Below, one piece after another: positions 24,128 through 37,170 of a stretch of 42,186 bases of DNA. Source of the DNA: Setaria digitata. Taxonomy: Eukaryota; Nematoda; Chromadorea; Rhabditida; Setariidae. Below the pieces are notes generated by a model. The model did no database searches and was not told the DNA's origin. It was given only the letters and a program-made list of their open reading frames with translations. Every line of letters starts with the position of its first letter. Positions within the stretch are counted from its first letter, which is position 1. The DNA is taken from assembly GCA_003640385.1 (NCBI GenBank), contig RCAB01000521.1:1-42186 (forward strand), given 5' to 3'. Both the position numbers and the translations under genes were made by a program.

Positions 24128-25306
24128 TATTGTTGATAATTGTCGAATAAAATATTTGTTAATTTGCAAAAAAAAAAAATGTTTGATTTTTTTTATTAAC
24201 GCTTAACAGCATAAACACGTTGATAAGGCAGCTTCATGAAATTTTTATCAGTTGAATCACTGGGCTCAGCTGAAAAGCTAAAGAACTTTTCATTTTTTTT
24301 TTTTTTTAAATTTTGCTTTTTTTTCAAGTAATTAATAAAAAGAAAAAATGCCATTTGAAAAAAAAAAACGACAAAAATTTGATAATGTCAAATGATTTTT
24401 GCAAATTATAATTTTCTGAATTCATTCATTTTTTTTTTTAAACAATTTTATTGTATTGTAGAACTGCTGATAAAATTCAAATTATATGCCACACTGTTAC
24501 TTTTCCTTTAGCTGAAACAAATTTATTAGTTATGCTCAATAAAATAACAAATTTATGACAGAAAGCGATAATTTCATCATATCGTCAGTTCCAAAAAAGA
24601 GAATTTTTATGGAAAAGGAAGTTTTTTGAAGCAAAAAAAAAATCGCCAAATAAGCACCAATTACTAATAGATTATTTTCATTAACTAATTGGCATTTAAA
24701 TCTCTTGTCGGTGACTTTTATAATATTATTGAACTACTTACTTTTAAATTTTATAATTCACTGCGGTTAATTTTTGCATATGTTATGATAGTATCATTCT
24801 TAAGAGCAAAAGTTAACCGTAAAATTAAGACATATAATTTGGTATTGGCTTTCTGAACAAAATTTGATTTGAAAAATAAGTAATTTCATAAAAATTTCAG
24901 AGAAGAGAAAAATGTTGAAAACTTCATTACAACGCATAAGTTTAAATCATTACTATGTCAATAAGTAATTGAGTAATAAATGAATTGATTAAAAGACCAT
25001 TAATTTAAATCGAAAAATGATCAAGCATTTAAATCATTAAATTCATGCATTGAGATGACAAATTTTTGTAGGAAAAGAATTTCGTCAAAAAACATAAAAA
25101 TGATGACCAAATTCATCAAAAATGATTGCATTTTTGATCAAACTATTCATAAAATCATTTTTAAAAAATGTCACATAATTTGGTGGCAAAAAAATAAATT
25201 TAACTTTCAAAATGAATGAATAAAAAAAAAGAGGAGAGGAAGAGAAAAAATAGCGATTATGAAATGAATTGATTTGATATATTCAACGATGATATCTCAG
25301 TAACGA

Positions 25307-25344
25307 ATTATATATATATATAATATATATATATGTATATATAA
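25307..25344. repeat. TA-rich microsatellite
   Basis: Interrupted TATA tract (TATATATATATAATATATATATATGTATATATAA-like) in intergenic sequence. Simple-sequence repeat with no associated gene. Confidence 0.9.
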
Positions 25345-28300
25345 TTAACTAAAGGAAATGGAGTGTAAAGAATACTGCAATATTGTAAGCAATTATTTCT
25401 TTAAGCATAGTTTTCTAAAAAAAATTTTTAAAAAAAAGCAGTTAAAATTTTTTAAAAAAAAACACTTCATTTCATATGTGGGACAAATTTCGTTTTATGC
25501 CTTTTTTATGTTTTTTTTTTTGTTTCCAGCCTCTTTAATTTTTCGGAATTCATTTAACTGCAATTAGTATGCGAGTAATTCCGCTATTCTATCAAAGTTT
25601 CGAGTGATAAAATTTAACTGATGACAGAACTGCAATGGCTGAAAATAAATTAGTAAAAGACTTCAGTCATGTAAAAAAATTACTATTTTAAACTTGTTGT
25701 ATCGAATTTTTAGTCAGCTGAATAATTTGCTGCATCGAAAAGTAAAATTAATTTTGATTGAAGCCTTGAACATATTTCATTTTACTACATCTCTAAAATG
25801 CAATTCGAATGTCAATTATTGGATAAAATTGAACAAAAAGCTTATGATTGGAATTTTCTCTTTAGATTTTTGTTCTGCATCTAAAAAAAAAACTATTTAT
25901 TGCTATTAAAATGGAAGCAATTTTGACGTGCCTTGTTAGTGACGACATCGAAAGTTCGAATTATCGAATAATTAAACTTTTCTTTTTCTTAACAATTTGG
26001 AAACCTTCAGTTTTTAAAAAACTTTTAAGCAGAAAAATCACGAAAAATCAGAAAATTGTACTACTTTGTCTCATTTTGCAATTCCTGTAAATTTTCTAGC
26101 ATGTTAAACAGAAATAATAAATTCCATTTATTAATGCATGAATTAAACTCGATGAATAGGTCGTTTTTAAGTAGAAAAGTGGCAATTGGCAATTTATCAC
26201 ATAAAATAAGAAGATTTTATTTAATAAAAAGATATGAAATGATAATTTAAAATCAGTGCAAAGCAACAGTTTAAAGATTAAAGGCTAATTTAAATTTCCT
26301 ATCAGCAGTTAATCAAAATTCAATATAAAAGTTGTATAAGTTATTCCATAAAGTGCAATAATTCTGTAGGACTAATCACATTTGAAATATAATACTAGAT
26401 GGAAGGAATATAATTTTATTATTTTAAGTTTAGTTAAAAAATCAACCATGCTGGCAGAATCATTTTAATAAATATTTCTTACTAGCAATCAGTTAAAAAA
26501 AAATTTCTTAATTTGAAAGTAAATGCAAAGAAAAAAAACTGGAAATAAATTATCTGGCATTAATAATTTAACAACACTTTTCCAGGAAGAATTAAAATTT
26601 TTGCAGCAAATTAATGACAAAATACATTAATCAGGTACATAAATCTCATTAATACTTTCATATTTTTCCTATGAAAATTATTTAGGAGAAAAAAAGAAGA
26701 AAAAGAAAGAGAGAAAGCGATAATCGCTAGTTTCTAGAAATTCAAAAAAGTCTTTGCACACTAATTTTTAAAATTTGAATTTTTTTCTAACTTTATTTCT
26801 GTTTTTATTAAAAAAATCAAGTGTGTATTTTTTTAAAAAAAAAATTTGGTTCTATTTCCTTAATTCATCCTCATATTGCATTACTAATATTGTGAACAAA
26901 ATTTATGCATTTTAATTTTTATCAAAATTTTCAAAATTTTCTTCAAGAGCTATTTCCGTAAAGGAAGAAAAAACAATATTATCAAAAAACACTAATTAGC
27001 CCGTTAAGTTAATGTCTGATAATATTATACTATAGACAAGTTTTTTCTTTCCCAAGAAAATGAATCAGTGAATAATATATTTTAATTTTAGTAAAGCAAA
27101 AAAAAAATAAAGAAAATAAAAAATTGTGAGATTTGATTTTGGAACAAATTTATAAATAGTATTTAAATTTATTGTATTACTATCGTGTTTTGCTCCCCTC
27201 TCCAAAAATGAAAGGATATTGAAAACTCTCCTAATTAAATTTAATTTAATTAAAATATAAATCAACTGCAGTTCAAGTAGCAGTCAAGAAAATTTTTTCT
27301 ATTTTGTTTAACAATGGGAAGAAAAACTAATAGAAAGATCGAAGCAATGAGAAAAAAAAGGGTTTCGAATTGCTAATTATCTGAGATAATTGCGATAATT
27401 CATACAGATGGCACTAATTAAAAGTAATAAGTTTGCGACAGTGATGTAAAAAAAAGAACAAGTTTAAAGAAATAAAAAGAAAATATCTCTTTAAAAAATT
27501 TTTTTTTCTACTCAAAAATATTCCAAAAAATAGCAGAAAAAGAAAATAAAACAAAAATAAACACTAGAAGTTTGATGATAAGAGAAAATGATAAATATAG
27601 GATACTGTACGAAAGAGATGAAAAAAATTGGCCAAATAATCACATTTTTTTTTATCTTTCCACTATTTTGAGTGGGAATTTCCCATAATACGTGAAATAG
27701 GACTGGAAGTCAAGATGTTAAGTTATAAATAGTATTTCAACAAAGTTTATCTAGAACTCGCCAAATTAGTGCCTAATTTACTAATTCCAGTAATATTTTA
27801 GGAAAATGTGTGAAACAATATAGCCTGAGCAAACAACTACAAATATTAATATTGTAATTGTTAGAAAGAAAAAAAAGGAAAGAGAAGAAAAAATATAAAG
27901 GATAATAAATTCTTTAAACAAAGAATTAATTTGAAAACTGCCTCTCAATATCCTGATTTTTGACATCAAATTCTCTTTATATAAATTTAAAGGTGTTAAA
28001 TCTTACAAAAAAACAAAGAAAGAGAAAAAGAAAAAAGTGAAGAATGTAGGCAACTCTTTTAATTACTAAACAATTATCCTTAAACTTTCATTCTTCAAAT
28101 TCATTTAGAAGTATTTATTTAATTTAAAAGAAAAGAAAAAGTTGAAAAAGCACGGAAAGTTGAACAGCTAGAGGAAAAATTGAGAAAAAAAAACGAAAGA
28201 AAAACAGAGGAAAAAACGATTTAATGTAATTTTCACAACGTTACATTTTTTATTGTTCACATTAATTTACTGCGTTCATCTTGCAAAACTTTATTTTTCA

Positions 28301-28857
28301 CAGAATGATTTAATTTGATTTTCATTTCATTATTCGAATGGAAAATGGATGAGCTAATAATAACAATAAGTGAAATTTTATTTTATTTTTTCCACTTTCA
28401 TCAAATTGCCTTTCTTCTTTCGCGAGAAATAAAATGAAATTATTACAAAATTTAAAAACAAAGAGGGAGAATCAAAAAGCAATGAAAAAAACAGAGGGAT
28501 TGATTAATTATTCAAGTAAATTAATGATAACTGTTTAGACTAAGAATTCAATTTTATATTTTAAAATGCTGAAACATGTTAGAATCCCAAATAAATTTTT
28601 CTTTTCTCGATCGTTGTGACTGGAAAATATTCGACCCCTTTTATGAATGATAATTATAACAATTAAATTTAATATTAATTGCTTTTAATTGAACAATTTA
28701 TATATATTTTTCTTCTACTTCGATAACTGACCAATCAATTATCAAATTGAATTATGCAGATTATAAATTAGGATCAATATACTTCGACTGATTAAAAGAG
28801 GAATAAGGAAAATATATTTTAATATCGAAATATTTTTCCCTTATCATCACAGATACT

Positions 28858-28918
28858 ACATCATCCACCTCCTAAGCCATATGTCCGTCGATTAATTAAG
28901 GACACTTAGGTTCAGTGC
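28858..28918 (+). other. Possible terminal exon, unsupported by neighbouring exons
   Basis: After a good acceptor (CTTATCATCACAG) an open frame reads ILHHPPPKPYVRRLIKDT and stops at TAG. The patch is clearly less AT-biased than its surroundings up to about 29000. On the minus strand the same patch carries a 28-codon ATG frame (MLPIVKIKADLLFTF, ending EPKCP). I found no partner exon for either reading, so this is only a candidate. Confidence 0.2.
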
Positions 28919-30840
28919 TATTATTGCCGATGATATCAAACGTGAAGAGCAGATCTGCTTTTATTTTTACGATAGGTAACATACTTCCCTCGAAATAAAC
29001 GTTTTTTACTGTTCCACACATTTTAAAAAATTATGACAGGAATTTGATAAAGCCCTACACTTTATCAAAACTCAATGATATAACCATGTTTGTAATCGGA
29101 AAATAAAAAAGGCTTGGGTAAAAAGAGCACACAAGAAATAATTTTCTGAAGAAATTTCACTCATGAACAGCCAAAAAAAAAAAAACGAAAACTTTAAAAT
29201 TTTCACTTATTGTACTAATAGTTCTTTTCTTTCGCGCTACTTTGCGTTATAAAATCCAATTAATTGCAAATCTTAAAATTTCTGCTTCAAAAATTCCAAG
29301 AAAGCAAAAAAACAAAGTCAAAACAAAACTCCAGCACTCCAGTGTTTTGCTTGGAAAACGAAAAAGTTTTACATAGTATACTTTGAAAATTCGCAATAAT
29401 TCATTTATTGTAACTTTGTGATAATTTTGTGCAGGTAAAACGTGTCAAATGCTGAAATATGTTCAAATGTATAAATTTCTGACGCAAATATTCTATAACA
29501 TAAATCTTTCAGTGGAACACATTCTTCAATAAGGAATTAAAATTTTCAATTTTATTACACCGACTTCATAAATTATATAAATGATGCCATTGATGATTAA
29601 ATGCGCAGAATTTTTATTTTTTTGTACTTTTTACCAATCACTTACAATGATAAAAGCAAAAAAAAACAATTACATATCAAGTCAAACAGACTTAATTAAA
29701 ATTTTGCAAAGGAAGTGGTAAGCAAAAGCAAAAGACTCGAAATAAGCTTTTTTTTTTTTTGAAAAAATACGTAAAATTTTGTCAAATTGACGAGATCATT
29801 CGTCAATTAATGATTTGTGAGTGATATCACATTTCATGGATCTGAAGAAAAGTTGTTAAATAAGAAAAAGCAACAGTAAAAATAAGCCTAAAAATTTAAA
29901 AAAAGCCGATAAGAATTGTAGAAATAATTTTAAAACGATTTCACGAATTTTCAACAATTATGAAAACGGTTATCGATAAATAAATGAAAAGATAACATGC
30001 ACCTGCTGAAGTTGATAAAAAAATTAAGAAATAAAAAATATGATTAATAATAAAAATTAACGATAATATTACCAAAAATATATTTAATCACGGGTAATTA
30101 TAATGTTAATTAATTGACTACTAACAGTGATGATTACAGCAGATCAATAAAAATATTACTCCCGGATTAACAACAATATCATTTAATTTAAAATTTCTAT
30201 CAAGCGATGTAGCGAATAAATTAGAAAAGAGACTAAAAACAAAGTGAAACAAAATTAATATAAAATGCGAATAGGAGGAAGAAATATTTAATTCACACTA
30301 GCTAAACATTGCTATAACATATAAGAAATCGTTATGTAACTCATTTCATCCATAAATACAATGAGTTTTGTTGCATTCAGGATAGCTAGCAACTGATAAG
30401 TTCACCAGGAATAAAAGCGAAAGCAGAACTAAATAGGAACGTAGCAAAAAAATAGTTATAACTTGTTTTCTAGAAAAAAAATATAGCAAATATTGAAAAA
30501 AAAGAAAAAAAAACCAATAATAGGAAACATATATTAGTGAAATGAGAATTACAAAAACCAGGCAAATGAAGTGAAGGATTTCAAATAAAGCGAAAGCGCA
30601 AAAAAAAAAAAAAAAAAAAAACTGAGACAATAATTTAGTAGCGATAAATCTTCGACACATCTTTCAGAAGATATAATCCCATAAAGAAAAATAAATTAAT
30701 TCCATAAATAACACATCTTCTACTATAAATATCACATTGTATTTAAAAAAAAATTGATAAAATCTAAATGCTGATAATTCAAACAAAAAAGTAAATTTAC
30801 TTTTGGAAATCAATCAACTTAAACCGGAAGAGAAATGCTT

Positions 30841-33800
30841 TTAGATAGAAGCACAAGCATTTTTTAGCCATTCGTATTCCTTTTTTTTATTTGTTTCCAG
30901 CAAATAAGGGCCAATTTTTTCCAGACACATTGTATGATAATGATTGAACCATTCGATCTGCAAATTTTTTCCGCAAATCATTAATGAAAAAGCCACATCA
31001 ATTCACACATTTCGGATACAATTCTTATTGGTGTAAAAACTATTTCTATTTACTTCTATATGAAGTAATGAGCATGTTTGTCGATATCTAGAAATTTTTT
31101 CAATTTGACAGGCAATTTTCAGAAGTTTCTGCCGAATATAATTTCAATATAATTCAATATTGGAAAGCAATAGAATGTCAAATGCCAACGTAGCTTTGTG
31201 ACATTTTAAAACTACAAGTAAACAGTGATGAACTGCTGCATAATTTTTTTAAAATTATTTTTATATGTGTAAAAGTTTCTCTACTAATTATATATATATA
31301 ATTAGTAATTTCTATATAATTATATAATATAATATAAGCAAAAGTGCTCATTCATTTCAAAGAATCAAGCCACATAAATTCATTGCCAATGCACCTTAAA
31401 GCCATTTTTAAAATTTCGATTATATCACTTGTAAAAGAAATTGAAATTCAAAGCAGGCCTACTAGCTTATGAGCATTAGAAAATATAAATTTCATATTCA
31501 AATGCTACCTAAAATTATTTTCTTGTCATTATTCAGGGCATAAATATAATAACCAATTTCAATTAAGAGTTTCTGGTACTGATCAATTCCCAACGGTTCT
31601 TCTAATATGTGCTCTAAAATTCAATATTTTTTAAACTTTACCTCTTGAGGTGAGAGTAAAGTCTTGTCCACCAATGACTTTTGTATTGGAACAAATGTTA
31701 ACGGTGAAAATGCGAGAAAATTTCCAGCTTTTGAAGGTATTTTATCAGCAGTTACGACCTGGAAAAAAATGCACTGAGCCGAATTAGCTAATGGACAGTT
31801 AAAACTAATTTTCCAAGGAGCACAGAGAATTTGTATTTTCTGATAATTATTCCGTTTCCACTCTGTTGCTCAAAAATCAAGAAAGAAATCACAAGTCAAG
31901 ATGAGCACTAGAAATCGTCGTTATGGAATGCAAAACATAAATTCTCCCTTTTAGAGTTTAAATAAGCATAAAAAGCTAAGAGCATTTTAGAATTCAAATC
32001 AAATAATTATACCGCGAAATATATAACTAGAACAATCAATATAATTATCAATGATGATTTTTGATAGATTATAAGGGACATTTATCAATAAAATAAATGA
32101 ATTTTTTAAATTACAAATTAAATGCAATATGTTAAAAACTGACCTCATAACAATTTTCAATTCTTATCCCCCATTTGCCTTCAACATAGAAACCAGGCTC
32201 AATAGTTATTACATTCCCTTTATGGATTCCACCTTCTTTTTCGTATTTGCGAAAGGTAATACCAACTATAAATTATTCATAAATACAAAAGAACATAGTA
32301 CGATAATGGAATTAAAAACAGATCAATCGGTTAATTTTCCTTCCGAGATACTCTACACTCAACAACGATATATGTGAATCAGATGTCCTTCATGCATACG
32401 CAAGCATCATTACCGCTAATTAAGTCTTGTCCGATTCAGAGTCACGGCTTCAAATTTAAAGCAAATAACCGTTAAGATAAATCTTATGCGCTTGTCTAAT
32501 TAAAAGAATTTTTTAGCAGTTGTCTTTATTTTATTAGGTCTTTATTTACTTGGTCCTTCATGAACATTTAAAAAATGTCCAACACCATGTCCTACACCAT
32601 GCTGAAAATCTAATCCATGACTCCAAAGATACTGTCTCGACAACGCATCCATACGTATTCCTGGAAATTTTTTCATTATTTTCAACTTCGAAATGAATCA
32701 AAACTCAAAACCAGATATATGTCAAATTTCTCCAACTAAATATCTAAAGTAAAATCCTGATAATAAAATGAACACTACCGTTTACACCATCAGGAAAAAT
32801 GAGCATAGCATTAGCAATATGTCCTTTGAGGACCAAAGTGAACATTCTTCTGAATTCCATATCTTTATTGTCTGGAAAAGCAACTGTTCGTGTCACATCC
32901 GTAGTTCCATCGCTGCAATTTTTTGAAATTAGGTTTAATCTTTAACTTTAAAGTGATATTTTTACTCTCGTAATTTAATTCCTCAAAATTACCGATAATG
33001 TCCACCGGAATCAAGAAGGAATATGCTTGTCTTTGTTAGCAGTTGCTTGCTCGTTTCTGCAGTACTAGAATAATGTGGTAATGCTGCATGCTCATTCACT
33101 GCTGCTATCGTTTCAAAGCTTAAATCAACAAAGAGAGGTTGCTTTCTACGAAATTCATCCATTTTTTTACCAGCGATTGCCTGGAAATATAAGTATGTTA
33201 GATTTCTTGTCCAAAAGAGAACGAAAAATGTCTATAATTCACAACAAATTATCAAAGGTAAAAAGTAACACCTTTAATTGTTTTAAAGCTACATTAATTC
33301 TTATTTTTGTCACTTGCAAAAAAAAAAAATTCGTTCTGTCCAAACTGTAATTAAAAAAATATACTTCAGTAATTTCTTTCCCAGCAATGATTTCTCCTTC
33401 TAACCAAGTAATATATTCAATTATTGCAGCACTATCACGGATCTAAAAATGATATTAACGATGAGTTAATAAGAATTATCACTTTTATTAACACATTTGT
33501 TTCAAAAGTTCAAAACAATATACAGAAAAAAAGAGAACCGATCTACAACAAAAGAAATTCTTTTTAATTTTAATCGAATCCCAATTCCTTTTGGAGAGAC
33601 TATGCTCGAAACCTATAATTTAATATCGATAATTTATTTAAAAAAAAAAAAAAAAGAATATTTTTGGCGACAGAAAACGTTCTGTGCATTACCTGAATGT
33701 TTAAAAAAAAAAAAGCAAATAAAACTTACACTTGATTTCCTCATACCACTTAATTCTGTTTCATTTTTTACAGCTTTCAGAAACTGAATTGGTGAAATTA

Positions 33801-36490
33801 ACGACACACCATCACCTGTCTCGACCAAAGAACCTAGTTCATAATTTGTCAAGTCAGGAATACAAACCTGTAGTAGAGTAGTAGTGAAGTGCGTTACTGA
33901 AGCTAAATTGAAGCGAATAGTTATACAATGAACTAATGATCAAAAGGCTCCGGATCGCAAAGCACTGATTTTTTTTGGCAATTATCAAGACTTTCAAACT
34001 ATAATTTTCGATTTCTCGAATCAGAATTTATTAGTTAATAACTGTTTTTTTGTTTAAGAAAATAAGCACTGCATTTAAAATTTTGAAAATTCACTTTCAA
34101 TGATCTACGACTGTTCGTTTTCAACGCAATAATTTTCTATGTTTCTCTTTCCCGTAAGTTTCCATACATTATCAGGAAATGAATGAAAATAGTATTTAGT
34201 TACTTTATACTGTCCTTTATGGCTTTGCAGCCATTTGCCAATCCATTCAGCTGCTTCATTATATTCGTGAATGATAATACTTGCAAGGTGACTGCGAATT
34301 TCATTATTCAATTTTTTTTTACTAATGAATAAATGTACTTCGTCAGGAGTCATGAAAATAATCGCAAAAACTACTGGATTATATGGAATATCCGAACCAC
34401 GAATGTTCAATAACCCTGAAAACTGAGAAACTGCTACATCATGCTGAGTAAGATAGAATATAAAAGAGAGATGAACTTAGAAACGGTTTAAATAATTGTA
34501 TTGTAACACTTACAAGCAACATCATCCAGCGAAGTAAAAATTGCCGTATTACAGCCTTTTACGTGCAATTCATGCCGTACTTTCTCAATTTTTTTACTTG
34601 ATTCCATTCCATGTTCATCTTCCTTCATCATTAAAATCTGGAATTCAAAGTAGAGTAACCATTTCAAAAGAAATTTATTGTACAAATATAAAGGTTTAAG
34701 ATTCAGCTTTCAAGCGAGTGCGAAAATGCTTTATCGTCGTGTAAAAATAACACCTAGTTTAAAAATGATATGCACTCAACTGATATATTGCCGTTTATAC
34801 ATATAATTAATCTATTTTTTTGTAGGCTTAAGTTTAATTTGAATTTTAAAAACAAATGTGGAATTTCAAAAACATGACTCGCAATCGCCTTTAGGCAAAT
34901 ACACAAATCTTACTTGTCCGAAACATTCTTCAGGTCTATCATTCCAAATATAATCTACCAAGTTACCTTTCAAAGGTAACACAATGATGTCAACTTTTCC
35001 CAGAACATCCATTAAACGTAATGCTTCAGCTAAACAGAATTAAATAAAGTTAGATTTAAAGTCAGATTTGATATGTGACAAGTGACAGAACATGCATCAA
35101 GCAAAATTTCATTTCAAGACTTTTGAAATCATATAAAAAGTGTGCAGGCATATGGCAATACTAATCTCTCCATCATGTAAACAATGAGCAGAATTCTGGC
35201 CTTGCTGAGAAACAAAATATTATCAATAAAAAATTAAATCCATCAAACATACCATGTCTACACAACTGTGGATCGAAGGCTACTCGACTACCCTTCTTTA
35301 AATTCTGAATCATCCAGTCAGTTGTCGAAACTGCATCTGGAACACCTTCCTTCATCATTTTCCATCCTGATTCCAGTTCATTTTGGGCCTAAATCTACAT
35401 GAATCCAAAGTTAAACCGAACCAACCAAAATTATAAAAATTCTAGAAATTTATTCCAACATCATCAATAATCCAGACTGCACTATTATACCTGTATAAAA
35501 TATCGGCCATCAGTCCAAACCAATGCTTCCGTCAGTGTTATTAATGCAAATGCATTTGATCCGGAAAATCCAGTAAGAAAACGAACGCGAAAATCTCGTT
35601 CCGAAATATATTCACTCTAAAAAAAATATTATTGGTATAACATAAAACTGGTAAACTAAATGGAATCGAGGAGTTATAGCTAATTTATGCAAATTTTAAA
35701 AATAATACGCATTAAAGATGTGCTCTTTAGGGAGAAGAAAAAAACGGAAGAACAGAAGTAATAAGAAACAGACGAAAATTTACGTTTCTATGAATGAAAG
35801 ATTTTGACGATGACTGAAAGAAGTGAACAAGGATAGATTAAGCCATTTCAAAAAAAAAATGCTGATTTGAATGTGCAAAACAAATTATAAATCAAGAAAT
35901 ATATTTGTTTAAATGCAAATATCATGCGTTATTAAATGCGGCAAGCTCAAGTCATATTCTTAATTTACTCTAGCAATTAAATTTTGATTTAATTAGAATT
36001 TATGAAATGTTCTGATAAAATAAATATCATTTTCCTCTCTCTATCTCTCTCTCTCTCTCTCTCCATCTCTATTTACCTGTAGAAAAACCACCTTTCATAC
36101 CTACATCATAACAAAGTATTAAAATCGAACTTCCACATCCTTAAGCCAAATCAGAGAAGACAAATATTATTTTTTGTTTGATAAATTTTCTTATTTATGG
36201 AAATCTTTTATTCTCCTAGCTCATCGTAAACGACGATTCAATTACCTTCAAAAAAGAAGAAAAAGAGCGAGATCTTCACAAATTCCTATTCGTTCCATCA
36301 TTTACCAAATTACTTTATCTAGTAAAATCGAAAGTAAAAATAGTGGAAAAAAAATTACTTGATGCGAATCGGTACTTGGTAATAAATAAGCATCGATGGA
36401 ACCACCAACACCCTTAATAACGTCATGACGTGTAAACAGTACCCGGAATTGATCCAACTTCTTATTTGTTTTCCTATTAATCAAATCCAT
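30841..36490 (-). CDS. app-1: Cytosolic Xaa-Pro aminopeptidase (M24B), complete
   Basis: Metalloprotease that releases an N-terminal residue preceding proline; family members act as cytosolic dimers. Fourteen exons, 5' to 3': 36490-36359, 35616-35491, 35388-35253, 35029-34914, 34637-34514, 34415-34204, 33867-33730, 33442-33365, 33180-32993, 32912-32779, 32660-32550, 32265-32144, 31758-31642, 30957-30841. Phases close and give 616 residues, against 623 in human XPNPEP1. Creatinase-like domains 1 and 2 show [27 protein letters not shown] and [11 protein letters not shown]. The pita-bread domain has all five metal ligands: Asp411 (LLDSGG), Asp422 (DGTTDVTRT), His486 ([10 protein letters not shown]), Glu521 (TIEPGFY) and Glu535 (IRIEN), with the same spacings as human 415/426/489/523/537. 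Gly-His 495 in LNVHEGP is also kept. No signal peptide. Expected to be active. Confidence 0.96.
31283..31306. repeat. 24-bp perfect AT palindrome in app-1 intron 13
   Basis: ACTAATTATATA followed by its exact reverse complement, in the last intron of app-1. Further TATAATA sequence follows to about 31336. Simple sequence is the likeliest origin. Confidence 0.6.
36034..36070. repeat. (CT)n microsatellite in app-1 intron 1
   Basis: Slightly interrupted CT dinucleotide tract on the plus strand (GA on the transcribed strand) within the first app-1 intron. Likely polymorphic in length. Confidence 0.9.
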
Positions 36491-36512
36491 ATTTCGTGAA
36501 ATCTATAAAAGG
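36491..36512 (-). promoter_or_regulatory. Candidate trans-splice acceptor of app-1
   Basis: On the minus strand CCTTTTATAG ends 12 nt before the app-1 ATG, leaving ATTTCACGAAAT as leader. Short leaders after an AG are typical of spliced-leader addition in nematodes. It could also be a cis acceptor of an unseen 5' exon, since the 12 nt are open in frame. Confidence 0.35.
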
Positions 36513-36955
36513 ATGACGTAAATGTTTATTATTAAAAAAAGGAATGAAAAAAAGCGATATGGATGCGTAATAGCTTTCAATTTGAAATTTTCGATATTTC
36601 GACAACTTTCAAATATTTCTTTACTCAACTCGCCCATTACGGACAAAAAAATGAAACAGTAAGTAAAATCACTATGAAAATAAAAACACATCACAAAAAT
36701 AAAAGAATGAATCAAGGAGAAAAAGCTAAAAAACAAGAAGACAAGAGCTAGAAAGCTAGAAAGCAAGAAAACAAGAAAATATTCTAATCTAATAAAAAGA
36801 GCGAAAAAAGACAGGACAAAAATTGAAATGGGAATTTTCAAATATAAAAATTAGGTTAAATTTAAAGAAAAAGATGGGGAAAATTTTAATTTGAAAAAAA
36901 GAGGTCAGAATGATAACGATGAGAAAATATACTTAAATTTTGGTACTTGATGAAG

Positions 36956-37170
36956 ATGAACAAGTAAAGGGTGCGAAAAATGTTCGACAAAATGAAGGCA
37001 CAGTTGCTGAAGTGGAACCAGTTAAACCAATCAAGTACCATGTCAACCGCATCATTTCATTTACATCAAAAAATGAAATGCAGGCGACGGGAAAAAATTC
37101 GGTGCCTCCCGGTAACTATAAATTATCGTTAGTTGCTGACAGTAATCCGGTACCAAATGGAAACTACAGC
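36956..37170 (+). CDS. Orphan coding-like exon, gene structure unresolved
   Basis: About 70 codons with balanced codon use in an AT-rich background. The frame reads DEQVKGAKNVRQNEG, then VEPVKPIKYHVNRIISF, then two related segments, SVPPGNYKLSL and NPVPNGNYSVRF, which argue for real protein coding. There is an in-frame TAA just upstream (near 36933) and no early in-frame ATG, so it needs an upstream exon joined at an AG such as 36955. A donor GTTAGG follows at 37171; another, GTAACT at 37112, has the right phase to join the SANT-like gene's first exon at 39456. Only about 450 bp separate it from the divergent app-1 start. It may instead be a pseudogene fragment. I do not recognise the protein. 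Confidence 0.35.

Larger units (their letters stand above)
24128..30840. other. Intergenic region between ABCD4 and app-1
   Basis: About 6.7 kb holding the presumed ABCD4 promoter at its left end and the app-1 3' UTR at its right end. It is dominated by A/T runs, with a TA-rich tract at 25307-25344. Open frames here (for example 25358-25567, 30346-30660) are Phe/Lys/Ile-rich and lack recognisable domains. The only patch with a different composition is 28855-29000. Confidence 0.6.

Noticed and set aside
24127..24169. N-terminal extension of ABCD4 by 14 residues
   Set aside because: The upstream start would be TTG, not ATG; the ATG at 24127 gives a length near that of the human protein.
30346..30660. 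104-codon minus-strand hydrophobic frame downstream of app-1
   Set aside because: Phe/Leu-rich reading of A-rich sequence with a long poly(A) tract at 30600-30620; app-1 already ends at 30841.
33497..33852. 96-codon plus-strand frame around 33500-33790
   Set aside because: Antisense to app-1 intron 7 and exon 7; Lys/Phe-rich and without homology.
36077..36100. 24-nt microexon in app-1 intron 1
   Set aside because: It has an AG acceptor and GT donor, but in the required phase 0 reads GTA TGA, and exons 1 and 2 already join gap-free (SHQ|SEYI).
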